Positions 52,909 through 62,022 are shown, numbered from the stretch's first letter. The stretch: 64,000 nt of DNA from Pseudoalteromonas sp. EB27 (GCF_001974875.1 NZ_MTQD01000019.1:1-64000), one strand, 5' to 3'. Numbers and translations are program-made. Notes: a model not told the origin generated them from the letters alone.

Positions 52909-53445
52909 ATGGCTCTTAAATCCACCATTATGAAAGTGCAGTTATCGCTTAGCGATATGGACCGCCACGTTTATCAAGATTTTAATTTAACCTTGGCTCA
53001 ACACCCATCAGAGACCGATCAACGGTTGATGATTCGCTTACTCGCTTTTGCGCTAAATAGCTGTGATGGTTTAGAATTTACTAAAGGATTAAGCGCTGAT
53101 GATGAGCCTGAACTGTGGCATGTAAGCTATAGTGAAGAGATAGAGCTGTGGGTTGAGCTTGGCTTACCAGATGAAAAACGCCTTAAAAAAGCCTGTAATA
53201 AATCTAAAAAAGTAGTGCTATATACTTATGGTGAAAACAATCAAGCAATTTGGTGGCAAAAACATCAACCTAAATTGTATGAATTTAAAAATCTAAGTAT
53301 TTTTAGCCTTGATTATGCAGCAACACAAGCACTTGCTGCTTTAGTTGATCGTGGAATTAAGCTCGCCATTACCATTCAAGATGGTGAAGTATGGGTAAAT
53401 ACCGATACAACCAATATTGAAATAAAACCGCTACAGTTAATGTAA
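52909..53445 (+). CDS. yaeQ: YaeQ family protein
   Basis: Protein of 178 residues with the YaeQ signature MALKSTIMKVQLSLSDMDRH at the N-terminus, HPSETDQRLMIRLLAFAL, DEPELWH, WVELGLPDEKRLKKAC and the closing WVNTDTTNIEIKP. YaeQ proteins have a PD-(D/E)XK nuclease-like fold, here with visible E-x-D/ELW-type acid positions, but no biochemical role is established. The ATG at 52909 is used; the frame opens 13 codons earlier without support. Confidence 0.9.
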   Translation: MALKSTIMKVQLSLSDMDRHVYQDFNLTLAQHPSETDQRLMIRLLAFALNSCDGLEFTKGLSADDEPELWHVSYSEEIELWVELGLPDEKRLKKACNKSKKVVLYTYGENNQAIWWQKHQPKLYEFKNLSIFSLDYAATQALAALVDRGIKLAITIQDGEVWVNTDTTNIEIKPLQLM

Positions 53446-53456
53446 TTACGGTAGTT

Positions 53457-53618
53457 ATACCAATTGCATTAAATTAGTTATCTATTATAGCGACAAATAA
53501 ATAAGTCGATAACAAGGCGAAAATTATGACATATAGTTGTTCTATATAAATAATTTTTAACGCAGGTAGCGGATTATTTAATACGCTAGAATGATCATGT
53601 TTTTAATAAAATTGGTAT
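53457..53618. mobile_element. MITE-like element with ATACCAATT termini
   Basis: A 162-bp AT-rich element bounded by the perfect inverted ends ATACCAATT (53457-53465) and AATTGGTAT (53610-53618), non-coding, inserted in the gap between yaeQ and the hydrolase gene; it extends to 11 nt before the hydrolase Shine-Dalgarno. Elements with this terminus are, to my knowledge, common in Pseudoalteromonas and Shewanella intergenic regions. No clear target-site duplication is visible (TT/TA flanks). Confidence 0.65.
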
Positions 53619-53628
53619 TAGGGAGCAT

Positions 53629-54234
53629 ATGAAAGTTAAACACGTTATTGTTTTACATGGCTTGTATATGTCTGGCTTTGTTATGCGCCCACTTTGTTCA
53701 CGGCTTGAAGAATCGGGGATGACAGTATTAAACATTACCTATAATACGCTCGACCCTCACCGCGATACCATATTTGCACAAATTGATGAGTGTATTTCTA
53801 ACGAGCCTGCAGCGCTTGTATGCCACTCTATGGGAGGGCTGATTGCACGTGCTTACCTAGAGGCAAACTCCCCTGCTAGCCAGAATGTTACGAAGGTAAT
53901 TACGCTTGGTACTCCACACAAAGGCAGCCATATTGCGCAAAAGATGAAACAAAAAGGGTTTGAATCATTTTTAAAAAATAGTGTTGAATTTTTACTCACT
54001 AAAAATGGTAATTGGCCTTTTAAAGCTAAGCTTTACAGTATTGCAGGCGATTTACCTATTGGGCTTATGCCCTTAATAGTTAAAGGTAGCCAGTCAGATG
54101 GCACTGTATTACTAGATGAAACCAAACTTAAAGGTATGGCCGAACATAAAGTGTTTCATTTAAGCCATACCAGTATGATTTACTCGCGCCAAGTACTCGA
54201 TTACATTTTAAAGTGCTTAAACGAAAGCGATTAA
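53629..54234 (+). CDS. Alpha/beta hydrolase (lipase/PGAP1-like)
   Basis: Cytoplasmic serine hydrolase of 201 residues. The oxyanion HG segment is VLHGLYMSGFVMRPL (about 8-22), the nucleophile elbow is CHSMGG (Ser at about 69, with Cys in place of the first Gly), LGTPHKGS follows, and a late Asp (SDGTVLLDE) and His (FHLSHTSMIY) complete the triad. Such EstA/lipase-like proteins lack a lid and signal peptide. GGGAG-type Shine-Dalgarno before the ATG. Its TAA and the TAA of the convergent small gene share a TTAA palindrome. Confidence 0.82.
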   Translation: MKVKHVIVLHGLYMSGFVMRPLCSRLEESGMTVLNITYNTLDPHRDTIFAQIDECISNEPAALVCHSMGGLIARAYLEANSPASQNVTKVITLGTPHKGSHIAQKMKQKGFESFLKNSVEFLLTKNGNWPFKAKLYSIAGDLPIGLMPLIVKGSQSDGTVLLDETKLKGMAEHKVFHLSHTSMIYSRQVLDYILKCLNESD

Positions 54235-54440
54235 TCCTCAGCATTGGCTGCTATTTTATAACTAATTAAAAATACTACTGCCAATATAAGCGGAATCGGC
54301 GCCGCAATGTAGCCAAAAACATCCGAATTCGCAAAACTCGCACCTGCTAAGTGGGCTACTAACCCTAATACAAATGCGATGACTGCAAGACCTACCACTA
54401 TTAACTCTGCTTTATTTTGTTTCGCTGTTTTTGCATGCAT
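54231..54440 (-). CDS. Small two-helix membrane protein of unknown function
   Basis: 69 residues with two hydrophobic helices (about 12-33 and 43-64) separated by a short polar loop, and a strong AGGAG Shine-Dalgarno 6 nt before the ATG, which supports its being a real gene. Convergent with the hydrolase, 4-nt overlap. No family recognised. Confidence 0.7.
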   Translation of the reverse strand: MHAKTAKQNKAELIVVGLAVIAFVLGLVAHLAGASFANSDVFGYIAAPIPLILAVVFLISYKIAANAED

Positions 54441-54774
54441 GTTATCTCTCCTAATTATTTCGACACACTTATTATGCGCCGTTAGGGTGGATGATTTTTG
54501 ACCTGCATCAATAAAAAAATAGCTAAATTATCGCCTTGAATAAAGTTTGTTTTAGATCATAATTTATACTTATTTAGCGTTTATTTACTTTTAAGGGGTG
54601 GTATTTTTATTAATCAGACCCATTTCTATTAATAGTTAGAGGTGCGTATTGATATCAAAAGCAGTTAATAGGTTAAAGCTATTAACTAGATATATTTAAA
54701 CGATTTTACTAAACAATAAAAATCCGCGATACTTATCACAAGTTCACAAACAAACGGTTATTCAGGAGCAAGTT
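54441..54774. other. Intergenic region upstream of dps
   Basis: About 330 bp with no gene. It contains a perfect 9-bp inverted repeat AGTTAATAG (54663-54671) / CTATTAACT (54679-54687), about 90 bp before the dps start and a candidate operator, and a TTGATATCAA palindrome at about 54649-54658. No convincing promoter could be fixed. Confidence 0.45.
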
Positions 54775-55248
54775 ATGTCACATGTAAACGCAATTGGTCT
54801 AAACAGTGCAAAAAGCGAAGACATCATAAAGTCACTCAATACATTATTGAGTAGCTACCAGATTCAATACATGAACGCGCGTGGCTTTCACTGGAACATT
54901 AAAGGCCGTAACTTTTTTGAACTACACGTTAAATTTGAAGAAATTTATAACTTACTACTTCTAAAAGTAGACGAAGTTGCAGAACGTATTTTAACGTTAG
55001 ATGGTGCGCCTCTACATGCATTTTCTGATTACCTTGAAGTAAGTAAAATTAAAGAAGCTAAAGGTATTAGTGATGGCGTTACAGCCGTAGAAAACCTACT
55101 TGCTGGTTACAGCACATTAATTCACATGCAGCGTGATATTTTAAGCCAAGCTGGTGATGCAGATGATGAAGGTACTGCCTCACTAATGAGCGATTACATC
55201 TCAGAGCAAGAAAAACTGGTTTGGATGCTAAAGGCTTACTTAGACTAA
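54775..55248 (+). CDS. dps: Dps-family ferritin-like DNA-protection protein
   Basis: Dodecameric mini-ferritin that oxidises and stores iron and limits hydroxyl-radical damage. The ferroxidase site is intact across the subunit interface: NARGFHWNIKGRNFFELH and FEEIYNLLLLKVDEVAERIL supply the His, Asp and Glu ligands. 157 residues. The N-terminus is short and not lysine-rich, so DNA binding of the E. coli type is uncertain. Shine-Dalgarno CAGGAG 8 nt before the ATG. Confidence 0.93.
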   Translation: MSHVNAIGLNSAKSEDIIKSLNTLLSSYQIQYMNARGFHWNIKGRNFFELHVKFEEIYNLLLLKVDEVAERILTLDGAPLHAFSDYLEVSKIKEAKGISDGVTAVENLLAGYSTLIHMQRDILSQAGDADDEGTASLMSDYISEQEKLVWMLKAYLD

Positions 55249-55262
55249 ACTAGCAAAAAAAA

Positions 55263-55280
55263 GCCCTCAATGAAGAGGGC
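55263..55280 (-). terminator. Minus-strand terminator-like hairpin
   Basis: GCCCTC (55263-55268) / GAGGGC (55275-55280), loop AATGAA; the long A-run 55253-55262 makes a T-tract on the minus strand only. It lies just after dps but points the other way, about 180 bp beyond the TonB receptor terminator. Confidence 0.6.
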
Positions 55281-55349
55281 CACAAATAGGGATAAATCGT
55301 TAAATAATCAAGCGATTCGGTTACTATATTAGCCTGCTCCCAATACTAA

Positions 55350-55382
55350 ACAACGCCCCTGTTACCAGTGGCGTTGTTTTTG
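55350..55382 (+). terminator. Terminator downstream of dps
   Basis: Stem CAACGCC-c-CTG (55351-55361) / CAG-t-GGCGTTG (55366-55376), loop TTAC, followed by TTTTTGG. About 100 nt after the dps stop codon. Confidence 0.8.
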
Positions 55383-55396
55383 GTTTAAGTGGGTAC

Positions 55397-55433
55397 AATG
55401 CTCATATATTGGGATAAACAATATATGAGCATT
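55397..55433. repeat. Perfect 15-bp inverted repeat
   Basis: AATGCTCATATATTG (55397-55411) and CAATATATGAGCATT (55419-55433) with a 7-nt loop GGATAAA. Too long and AT-rich to be a usual terminator, no T-tract directly after it. Purpose unknown. Confidence 0.7.
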
Positions 55434-55458
55434 ACTGCTCTCATTATTTTTTCCAATA

Positions 55459-55488
55459 AAAAAGCCCCAGCGATACTGGGGCTTTGTG
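55459..55488 (-). terminator. Terminator of the TonB-dependent receptor gene
   Basis: On the minus strand AAAGCCCCAGTATCGCTGGGGCTTTTTTATT: stem AGCCCCAG/CTGGGGCT followed by a T-run, about 45 nt after the receptor stop codon. Confidence 0.9.
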
Positions 55489-55531
55489 AACGTAACTAAT
55501 TAAGTAACTATATTAGTGTCGTTATTGCTGG

Positions 55532-58474
55532 TTAGAACTTACTTCTAAAACCGATGTAGAATGATTGACCAATTGGGTCGTACGTACCTGCATCAGTTTC
55601 AGTACCAGTACTTGAACCACTTACACCCGATAAAATGCGCGGTGGCTCTTTATCAAATAAGTTACTTGCACCAGCGTAAAGCTCTGTTGAATCGCTGATA
55701 TGGTAACTTGCTTGAACATCATGATACGTTACTGAACCAATCCCTACTCCACCTGGAGCAATACCAAAACCACTTAAGAATTGATCATCAAAGTCTGCAG
55801 CGCCAATGTAAGTTAAGCTCCAGTTAAAATCAAAGTCGTTAAGTTTATAACCAAAGTTCCAGTTAGCTTTATGCTCTGATGCACCAATTTCTCCAGCAAA
55901 CTCATCTTTATCAGCGCCTGGAAGTGGAATGCTATAACCATCGATTAGGTAAGTATAAGCAAGGCGAGTTCTAAACGCACCTGGACCAATATCAGTAGAG
56001 TACGTTAGTGTTAAATCAACACCTTCTGTACCTAAACCACCACTGTTAGATACACCACTGTCGATAAATTCTAGTGAACCAGCACTATTATTACCTGATG
56101 GCGCACTACGACGAGTTACAAAGTCACAAAAGCTTGTATCGCCGCCGCCATAACATTGGTCAAGAATAAACTGACGAGGGGTTGATACTATTGCATCTGT
56201 AATTTCGATATCAAAGTAATCAAGCGTAATGTCTAGTCCTGAAATTAGGTTTTCTGGTGTAAATACTAAACCTACTGTTACAGAGTCACCAACTTCTTCT
56301 TTTAAATCTTGGTTGCCACGGTTAAAGCCACTAATACCTTGTAAGTCAGACTGGTTAAGCGTGAACTCACCATTTGAAGCGATATTAGTTGTAACACCAC
56401 CATCTGTACGACAAGCATCACCAGCAGCACCACCGCCACTATTAGTAACACCTAAACATGGATCGTTTAAACCACTTGGGAACGTTTGTGAAGGCGGAGA
56501 AAATAGTTCATCGATATTTGGAGCACGCGTTGAACGAGCACGAGTAGCACGTAAACGTAAGCTATCCATTACTTCCCAATCAACACCCACATTCCAACTT
56601 TCGGTGTTACCGACTGTTGAATAATCAGATAAACGAACTGCTGCATTCATCGTTACAGTATCAAGTACTGGGATGTTTGCTTCTACATAGTACTCTGTTA
56701 CGTCAAACGAGCCTTCTGTTGCTGGGATTGCATTACCTGCATTAAGACCGGCTTGCTGTAGTGCATCAAATTCACTGCGTGAAAATTCTTCGCGGTATTC
56801 AAAACCAGCAGCAATACCCACCGTACCTGCTGGTAAATCAAATAAATCACCTGAGATATTACCACCAATGATCTCTTGCTCAACTGACGTTGAAAGAGAG
56901 CTAGGTGCACTTACAAAATCAATAGCTCCTTGTGATAACGAATTAAAACCATAAATGTCTACAGGCGCACAGTTAAAGCCGCGAGCTGTCGCATCGATAC
57001 AGATAGCCTCGTCAGTAATACCGTCACCATCTAAATCTTGGCTATCAATAACAGCTTCTAAACCTTGACGGAAGCTTTGCACGTTGACTAAACCACCAGA
57101 AACTTGCTGCTCTTTTGTTTTACCATATACGTAGTAAGTATCGTAAAACCAACCATCTGCTATTTCACCTTGAAAACCAAGCGCTAAACGGAATGTATCA
57201 CGCTCTGCTCGTGCTCCACGGTTACCAATGTCACTCAAACGTTTTGCAAAAAAGATATCACGCATACCATCACCATCGGTGTCGGTTGCTGCGTTATATA
57301 TATCGTCTGGTACAAATGCATTTCGTAATATTTCACCGTTTACATTAAATTCAATCGGTACTTGGCCATTTGCATAAATATCATCAGAAGCAAAAGGGAA
57401 CGGCTCTAATTCAGAAACAGTTGTTGTTGCAGCGTAAGTGCCTTCATAAAAAAAGCTATGCTTGTCACTTAACTCATAGCTACCATTTGATGCGAATAAG
57501 TAGCGCTCTGTAGGTATTGCTATTGTACGTACGCCGCTTCGGTTAAAACCATTTGCATCTACGCCATCGCCACCATTAGTACTAAATGAGTTTTGTAGGT
57601 TGTTTGCATCATTAAACGTAAATGTTTCATCCCCTGCGCTAAAACGACCTTGTGGTGGGAATGAAGATAAAAACGGGCTTACCGCATCAAATACAGAGCC
57701 TGGGTTTGCTACTGGATCATCTTCGAAGAAAATACCTGAAAATTGGTCTACCGCTGAGCGATCACGGTCACGTGAGAAAACAGCACCTTGATCAGAGTAA
57801 CCAAGGTGAAACATGGCGTGCCCTTTACCATCTGAGCTTGATAAGCCTGAGGTAAAGTTAAATTGGCGTGACTCATCATCACCTTCACTCGATTCACCGT
57901 ACTGACCTTCAAACTCAACGCCTTCAAAGTCATCTTTTAGTACAAAGTTAACTACACCAGCAACAGCGTCAGAGCCATAAACTGATGAAGCACCACCGGT
58001 CATAATTTCAACACGTTCGATAAATTGGCTCGGAATAGTATTTAAATCGACAGCAGAGCTGCCAGGTACACCAGAAACATAACGGCGACCATTAACTAAA
58101 ACCAATGTACGGTTAGAGCCTAAATTACGTAAATCAACTGTAGCAACCCCCGCACTGGCTGTATTAAAGTTTGAATTAGTACGGCTAATAGCTGGCGAAC
58201 CAAATGCTGGGTTCTCTAGCAGTAAATCTTGAATATTTAATGATCCCGATGCATCAATAGCGGCACTATCTACAACTTGGATAGGCGCTGATGACATCGC
58301 CTCAGCTGAACGAATACGAGAACCTGTAACTTGTACACGTTCTATTTTAGTAATTTCGTCATCTTCTGCAGCCACACCTTGAAATGAAATGCTTGCAAGT
58401 ATGGCGCTGCTTAGCGCAACTGTTAACGACGATTTTTTAAATAATCGCGCGCTACCTTTGTTAGTTAATGTCAT
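55532..58474 (-). CDS. TonB-dependent outer-membrane receptor
   Basis: Large receptor (980 residues) for energised uptake across the outer membrane. From the ATG at 58472-58474 (AGGGG Shine-Dalgarno) it has a signal peptide ending GVAA, a TonB-box/plug start (KIERVQVTGSRIRSAEAMSS) with the plug NRTLVLVNGRRYVSG and VEIMTGGASSVYGSDAVAGV, and a barrel with ERYLFASNGSYEL, APNIDELFSPP, GLDITLDYFDIEITDAI and a terminal aromatic residue (IGFRSKF). It belongs to the proteobacterial GSRIRR-type receptors often used for peptides, oligosaccharides or other polymers rather than siderophores. Gene is divergent from a LytTR regulator. Substrate unknown. Confidence 0.93.
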   Translation of the reverse strand: MTLTNKGSARLFKKSSLTVALSSAILASISFQGVAAEDDEITKIERVQVTGSRIRSAEAMSSAPIQVVDSAAIDASGSLNIQDLLLENPAFGSPAISRTNSNFNTASAGVATVDLRNLGSNRTLVLVNGRRYVSGVPGSSAVDLNTIPSQFIERVEIMTGGASSVYGSDAVAGVVNFVLKDDFEGVEFEGQYGESSEGDDESRQFNFTSGLSSSDGKGHAMFHLGYSDQGAVFSRDRDRSAVDQFSGIFFEDDPVANPGSVFDAVSPFLSSFPPQGRFSAGDETFTFNDANNLQNSFSTNGGDGVDANGFNRSGVRTIAIPTERYLFASNGSYELSDKHSFFYEGTYAATTTVSELEPFPFASDDIYANGQVPIEFNVNGEILRNAFVPDDIYNAATDTDGDGMRDIFFAKRLSDIGNRGARAERDTFRLALGFQGEIADGWFYDTYYVYGKTKEQQVSGGLVNVQSFRQGLEAVIDSQDLDGDGITDEAICIDATARGFNCAPVDIYGFNSLSQGAIDFVSAPSSLSTSVEQEIIGGNISGDLFDLPAGTVGIAAGFEYREEFSRSEFDALQQAGLNAGNAIPATEGSFDVTEYYVEANIPVLDTVTMNAAVRLSDYSTVGNTESWNVGVDWEVMDSLRLRATRARSTRAPNIDELFSPPSQTFPSGLNDPCLGVTNSGGGAAGDACRTDGGVTTNIASNGEFTLNQSDLQGISGFNRGNQDLKEEVGDSVTVGLVFTPENLISGLDITLDYFDIEITDAIVSTPRQFILDQCYGGGDTSFCDFVTRRSAPSGNNSAGSLEFIDSGVSNSGGLGTEGVDLTLTYSTDIGPGAFRTRLAYTYLIDGYSIPLPGADKDEFAGEIGASEHKANWNFGYKLNDFDFNWSLTYIGAADFDDQFLSGFGIAPGGVGIGSVTYHDVQASYHISDSTELYAGASNLFDKEPPRILSGVSGSSTGTETDAGTYDPIGQSFYIGFRSKF

Positions 58475-58499
58475 ATAATTCCCCTGAATTGTTATTTTT

Positions 58500-58515
58500 G
58501 TAACTAAATAGTTAC
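58500..58515. promoter_or_regulatory. Inverted repeat upstream of the TonB receptor gene
   Basis: GTAACT (58500-58505) and AGTTAC (58510-58515) separated by AAAT, 26-41 bp before the receptor start codon, where a regulator could block transcription or translation. The divergent LytTR protein is a candidate, though this is not the usual LytTR direct repeat. Confidence 0.35.
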
Positions 58516-58712
58516 TTCGCGGATTACAGTAAGGGGATTTATTTAAACACTCTACGTGCATTATTTATGAGGCGTAATCTTTGGTATGAATAGCTAGTTT
58601 GATGGGATTAATTAGTACGTCACAATTATTTTATAAATATATTGTACTTTTCATAACAGTTTTTCCGCTAAGCACGGTCTTTGTTACTATATACAGCAAG
58701 AGATATAAAATA

Positions 58713-59465
58713 ATGGTCGCTTCTTTTCATGCATTAACTTTTGTTAGTAACACTAAGTTTGCAACATTTTTAACAAAGCGCGTGCAAGAGCACCGACACT
58801 TTGAATCTCAATCTTTTATTCAGGCAAACAGATTAGATCAAATAGATACAGATCAATACAACGTACTTTTTTACGAACTAACCAATCTGGCTGATCCTAT
58901 GCAAATAGTGCATTTAACAGAGCTCGCTAAAAAGCTTAAGTTAGTCATTATTGCCCAGTCGGGTCATTTTGCGAGTTTTGCTTTTGAAGTTGGCGCTGTT
59001 GATTTTTTAATAGTAGATTCTACAGCACCGCGTATTGATAAATGCTTTGATAAACTAATTCACCTTTGCCCGATTGCAAGCGCGGCTGAGCGCCAATATC
59101 AACAGAGCACACAAACCGAAAAACCATCATCACATATTGTAGTTAAAGATGTAGGTAAGGTAAGGCTAATTGATATAAAAGATATTATTTGGATTAATGG
59201 TGCGGGCAATTATGTAGAGCTGCATTTTACCCAAGGTAGTACACCGGTATTACACCGCGAAACCATGAAAAATATTGAACAGCAGCTAGAGCCAGAAGGG
59301 TTTATTCGTATTCATCGCTCGACGCTGGTAAGAAAACAAGCTATTTGCGAACTGATGCCTACCGACAGTGGCGATTATAAAGTAAGACTTAAAAACGACA
59401 TGTGCTTAAACCTTTCAAGGCGCTATAAAGGGTGTTTAGAGAGTATTATAAGCCCTCTTCAGTAG
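58713..59465 (+). CDS. LytTR-type DNA-binding regulator with receiver-like N-terminus
   Basis: About 250 residues from the ATG at 58713 (AAGAG upstream). The C-terminal ~100 residues are a LytTR DNA-binding domain: VGKVRLIDIKDIIWINGAGN, HRETMKNIEQQL, FIRIHRSTLVRK and LSRRYK are characteristic. The first ~115 residues have the length and hydrophobic pattern of a receiver, but where the phospho-acceptor Asp should be it reads NVLFYELTN, so it is probably not phosphorylated. The frame is open upstream to about 58599 and would add a hydrophobic, membrane-like helix (YKYIVLFITVFPLSTVFVTI); that alternative start cannot be excluded. Divergent from the TonB receptor gene, its likely target. Confidence 0.82.
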   Translation: MVASFHALTFVSNTKFATFLTKRVQEHRHFESQSFIQANRLDQIDTDQYNVLFYELTNLADPMQIVHLTELAKKLKLVIIAQSGHFASFAFEVGAVDFLIVDSTAPRIDKCFDKLIHLCPIASAAERQYQQSTQTEKPSSHIVVKDVGKVRLIDIKDIIWINGAGNYVELHFTQGSTPVLHRETMKNIEQQLEPEGFIRIHRSTLVRKQAICELMPTDSGDYKVRLKNDMCLNLSRRYKGCLESIISPLQ

Positions 59466-59487
59466 CGGTTTATAATACTCATATTAA

Positions 59488-59886
59488 TTACCAGTTCTGT
59501 TTTATATAACTATCACTTGGATGCACTAATAAATAGCTTTCGGTATCTTTATAAAAATTAACTTCTACATCGCTATTTTTCCATACCTTTTCAAACATAT
59601 CTTTAGCTATGATATTAATGTTTATATAGTCAACACGTTGATAGCCACGCTCTTTTACACCCGCAAAATAGGCCTCTAACGAATCAAGACTATCTAAAGT
59701 TAACAGTTCAAACTCTTTTAAGTTAACAACCACAAACTTAATTGTATTTTTAGGATGAAAGCTCAATTCTTGAATAACACCATTAGTTAACGATGTTATA
59801 CCTTCATTGTTAAAGCTCCCCTTCAACTTCAAATACATATGAGGGGGCTGTGAACAAATCTGAAATTCGCCATGTGCTCCAAACAT
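59488..59886 (-). CDS. STAS-like protein of unknown function
   Basis: 132-residue soluble protein. The pattern MYLKLKGSFNNEGITSLTNG, FVVVNLKEFELLTLDSLDSL resembles the strand-helix layout of a SpoIIAA/STAS-like fold, but there is no conserved phosphorylatable Ser/Thr in an anti-sigma-antagonist context and no membrane segment. Not confidently assigned. Lies between the LytTR gene (convergent) and oligopeptidase B (same strand, upstream). Confidence 0.55.
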   Translation of the reverse strand: MFGAHGEFQICSQPPHMYLKLKGSFNNEGITSLTNGVIQELSFHPKNTIKFVVVNLKEFELLTLDSLDSLEAYFAGVKERGYQRVDYININIIAKDMFEKVWKNSDVEVNFYKDTESYLLVHPSDSYIKQNW

Positions 59887-59946
59887 AAATTACCTTCTAT
59901 ATATCAACTTCTATATATAGAGTAATACAATTTTCCGATTTTGCAG

Positions 59947-62022
59947 TTAATTTAACAGCGCAATAAAAAAGGCCATTTCGAGGGCTTTTTCTTCTAAGCT
60001 TTTAAAACGACCTGATGCACCGCCATGACCTGCATCCATATCCGTTTTAAAGACTAAAATGTTACTGTCTGTTTTAAGTTCACGCATTTTTGCAACCCAC
60101 TTCATAGGCTCCCAATACTGTACTTGTGAGTCATGAAGACCGGTAGTAACGAGTATGTTCGGATAGTTTTGTGCGCTAATATTGTCATAAGGCGAGTAAG
60201 CTTCTATCACATCATAAAATTGAGGCTCATTTGGATTACCCCATTCATCGTATTCATTTGTTGTGAGTGGAATACTCTCATCAAGCATTGTGGTTAATAC
60301 GTCTAAAAATGGTACATGACAGCCAACACCGCAATATAACTCTGGTGCCTGGTTTACAACCGCCCCCATTAATAAGCCACCAGCACTGCCGCCTGAGGCA
60401 AACACCTTATTGCTATCACAATAACCTTGATCAACAAGCGCTTTTGTCACATCAATAAAGTCACTAAAGCTATTTTGTTTATGCTCTTTTTTACCTTGCT
60501 CATACCATTCGCGGCCTAGCATTTCAGAGCCTCGGACATGCGCTATTACATAAACAAAACCACGATCGAGCAAGCTCAGTGATGAGCTTGAAAAACTAGG
60601 ATCAATCGTATAACCATAGGCGCCATAGCCGTATTGAAATAACGGATTTGTACCCTCTTTTTTAAAGCTGTCTTTTCGATAAACAACAGATACAGGTACT
60701 TCAACTCCGTCGCGTGCAGTTATCATTAACCGCTCCGACTGATAGTCATCAGCATTAAAACTACCGAGTACTTTTTGCTGTTTAAGTAATGTTTTTTCGC
60801 CCGTTGCTAAATCAACATCATATAAAGAGCCCGGTGTTGTTAAGCTCGAGTAATAAATACGCGCAGTGCGAGTGTCTGGCTCTGGGTTCATTGCTATTGC
60901 TGCATAATAACAAGGATCGGCAAACTCAAGTGCCATACGATCCCCTTGCTTATTAACAACTACAAATCGAGCTTGCCCTTGCTCGCGTTCACTTAATACT
61001 AAAAAGTCATTAAATAACTCTACACCTTCAAGCAGTACATTTTCTCTGTGAACTGTATGCTCAAGCCATTGTGTTTTATCAGCAATCGTTTCGTTTGTTG
61101 CCGTCATTAGTCTAAAGTTTTTAGCTTGCCAGTTAGTCACAATATAAAATGTGTCACCTAGCTTATCTACGTCAAACTCATGGCCATCTTCACGCGGCAT
61201 TAATGCTTTAAATTCGCCAGTGGGCTTATTAGCATCCAGCACCCATGTATCGTTGGTCTCTGTCGATGCTAAATCAATAATAATTAAGCCTTCGTCGCGG
61301 CTTTTACCAAGTCCCATAAAAAAGCTGCTGTCTTGCTCTTCATAAACCATTACGTCTTGGCTTTGCTCGCTGCCAAGCTCATGCCTAAATACTTGGTATC
61401 CTAGTAGCGTTTTTAAATCTTTTTTTACATAAAAAACGGTTTTATTGTCGTTAGCCCAAACAACTTGCCCTTCTGTATTTTCAAGTACATCAGGTAGCAT
61501 TTCACCGGTCGCTAAGCTTTTAAAGCGAACATTATAAATACGACGCCCTTCAGTATCTTCGGAGTAAGCCATAAGCTGCTCACATGGGCTTAGTGCGACT
61601 TCTCCTAGTTCAAAAAACTCAAATCCCTCAGCTAATATATTTACATCGAGTAAAAGCTCTTTATTATCAGCCTTTATGCTCGTGCTTCTATAATGGCGAG
61701 AGTACTCATCATCACCACGAACTTCTGAGTGATACCAGTATTTTCCGTCTTTAACGGGTACCGAGTTATCGTCTTTTACAATGCGTGCTTTTAACTCTTC
61801 AAAAAGTGTATTTTGAAGTGGCTTCATTGCAGCTAACTGTTCATCGCAATATGCATTTTCAGCATGTAAATGTGCAAGTACTTGCTCATCCTGACGATCG
61901 TCATCACGCATCCAATAGTAATTATCAGTGCGTATTTTATTATGAGTACTTAATGTATGGGCTTGCTGTTTAGCAATCGGGAAATTAGGTAATAAACTTA
62001 AAGAGTAGTCAGGACGAGACAC
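59947..62022 (-). CDS. ptrB: Oligopeptidase B (S9A serine peptidase)
   Basis: Cytoplasmic peptidase cleaving short peptides after Arg or Lys. N-terminal beta-propeller (about 80-400) begins after NYYWMRDDDRQDEQVLAHL; the catalytic alpha/beta domain has YGAYGYTIDPSFS, the nucleophile in GGSAGGLLMGAVVNQ, an acid in TTGLHDSQVQYWEP and the His in DMDAGHGGASGRF. The EY-x-EWGNP and S1 acid context point to oligopeptidase B rather than prolyl oligopeptidase. 691 residues. GTG start at 62020-62022 with no obvious Shine-Dalgarno; a later in-frame ATG seems unlikely given the family N-terminus. Confidence 0.92.
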   Translation of the reverse strand: MSRPDYSLSLLPNFPIAKQQAHTLSTHNKIRTDNYYWMRDDDRQDEQVLAHLHAENAYCDEQLAAMKPLQNTLFEELKARIVKDDNSVPVKDGKYWYHSEVRGDDEYSRHYRSTSIKADNKELLLDVNILAEGFEFFELGEVALSPCEQLMAYSEDTEGRRIYNVRFKSLATGEMLPDVLENTEGQVVWANDNKTVFYVKKDLKTLLGYQVFRHELGSEQSQDVMVYEEQDSSFFMGLGKSRDEGLIIIDLASTETNDTWVLDANKPTGEFKALMPREDGHEFDVDKLGDTFYIVTNWQAKNFRLMTATNETIADKTQWLEHTVHRENVLLEGVELFNDFLVLSEREQGQARFVVVNKQGDRMALEFADPCYYAAIAMNPEPDTRTARIYYSSLTTPGSLYDVDLATGEKTLLKQQKVLGSFNADDYQSERLMITARDGVEVPVSVVYRKDSFKKEGTNPLFQYGYGAYGYTIDPSFSSSSLSLLDRGFVYVIAHVRGSEMLGREWYEQGKKEHKQNSFSDFIDVTKALVDQGYCDSNKVFASGGSAGGLLMGAVVNQAPELYCGVGCHVPFLDVLTTMLDESIPLTTNEYDEWGNPNEPQFYDVIEAYSPYDNISAQNYPNILVTTGLHDSQVQYWEPMKWVAKMRELKTDSNILVFKTDMDAGHGGASGRFKSLEEKALEMAFFIALLN

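Noticed and set aside
55532..58474. Several 60-130-codon frames on the plus strand within the TonB receptor gene
   Set aside because: Antisense shadows with no start signals; the receptor reading is unambiguous.
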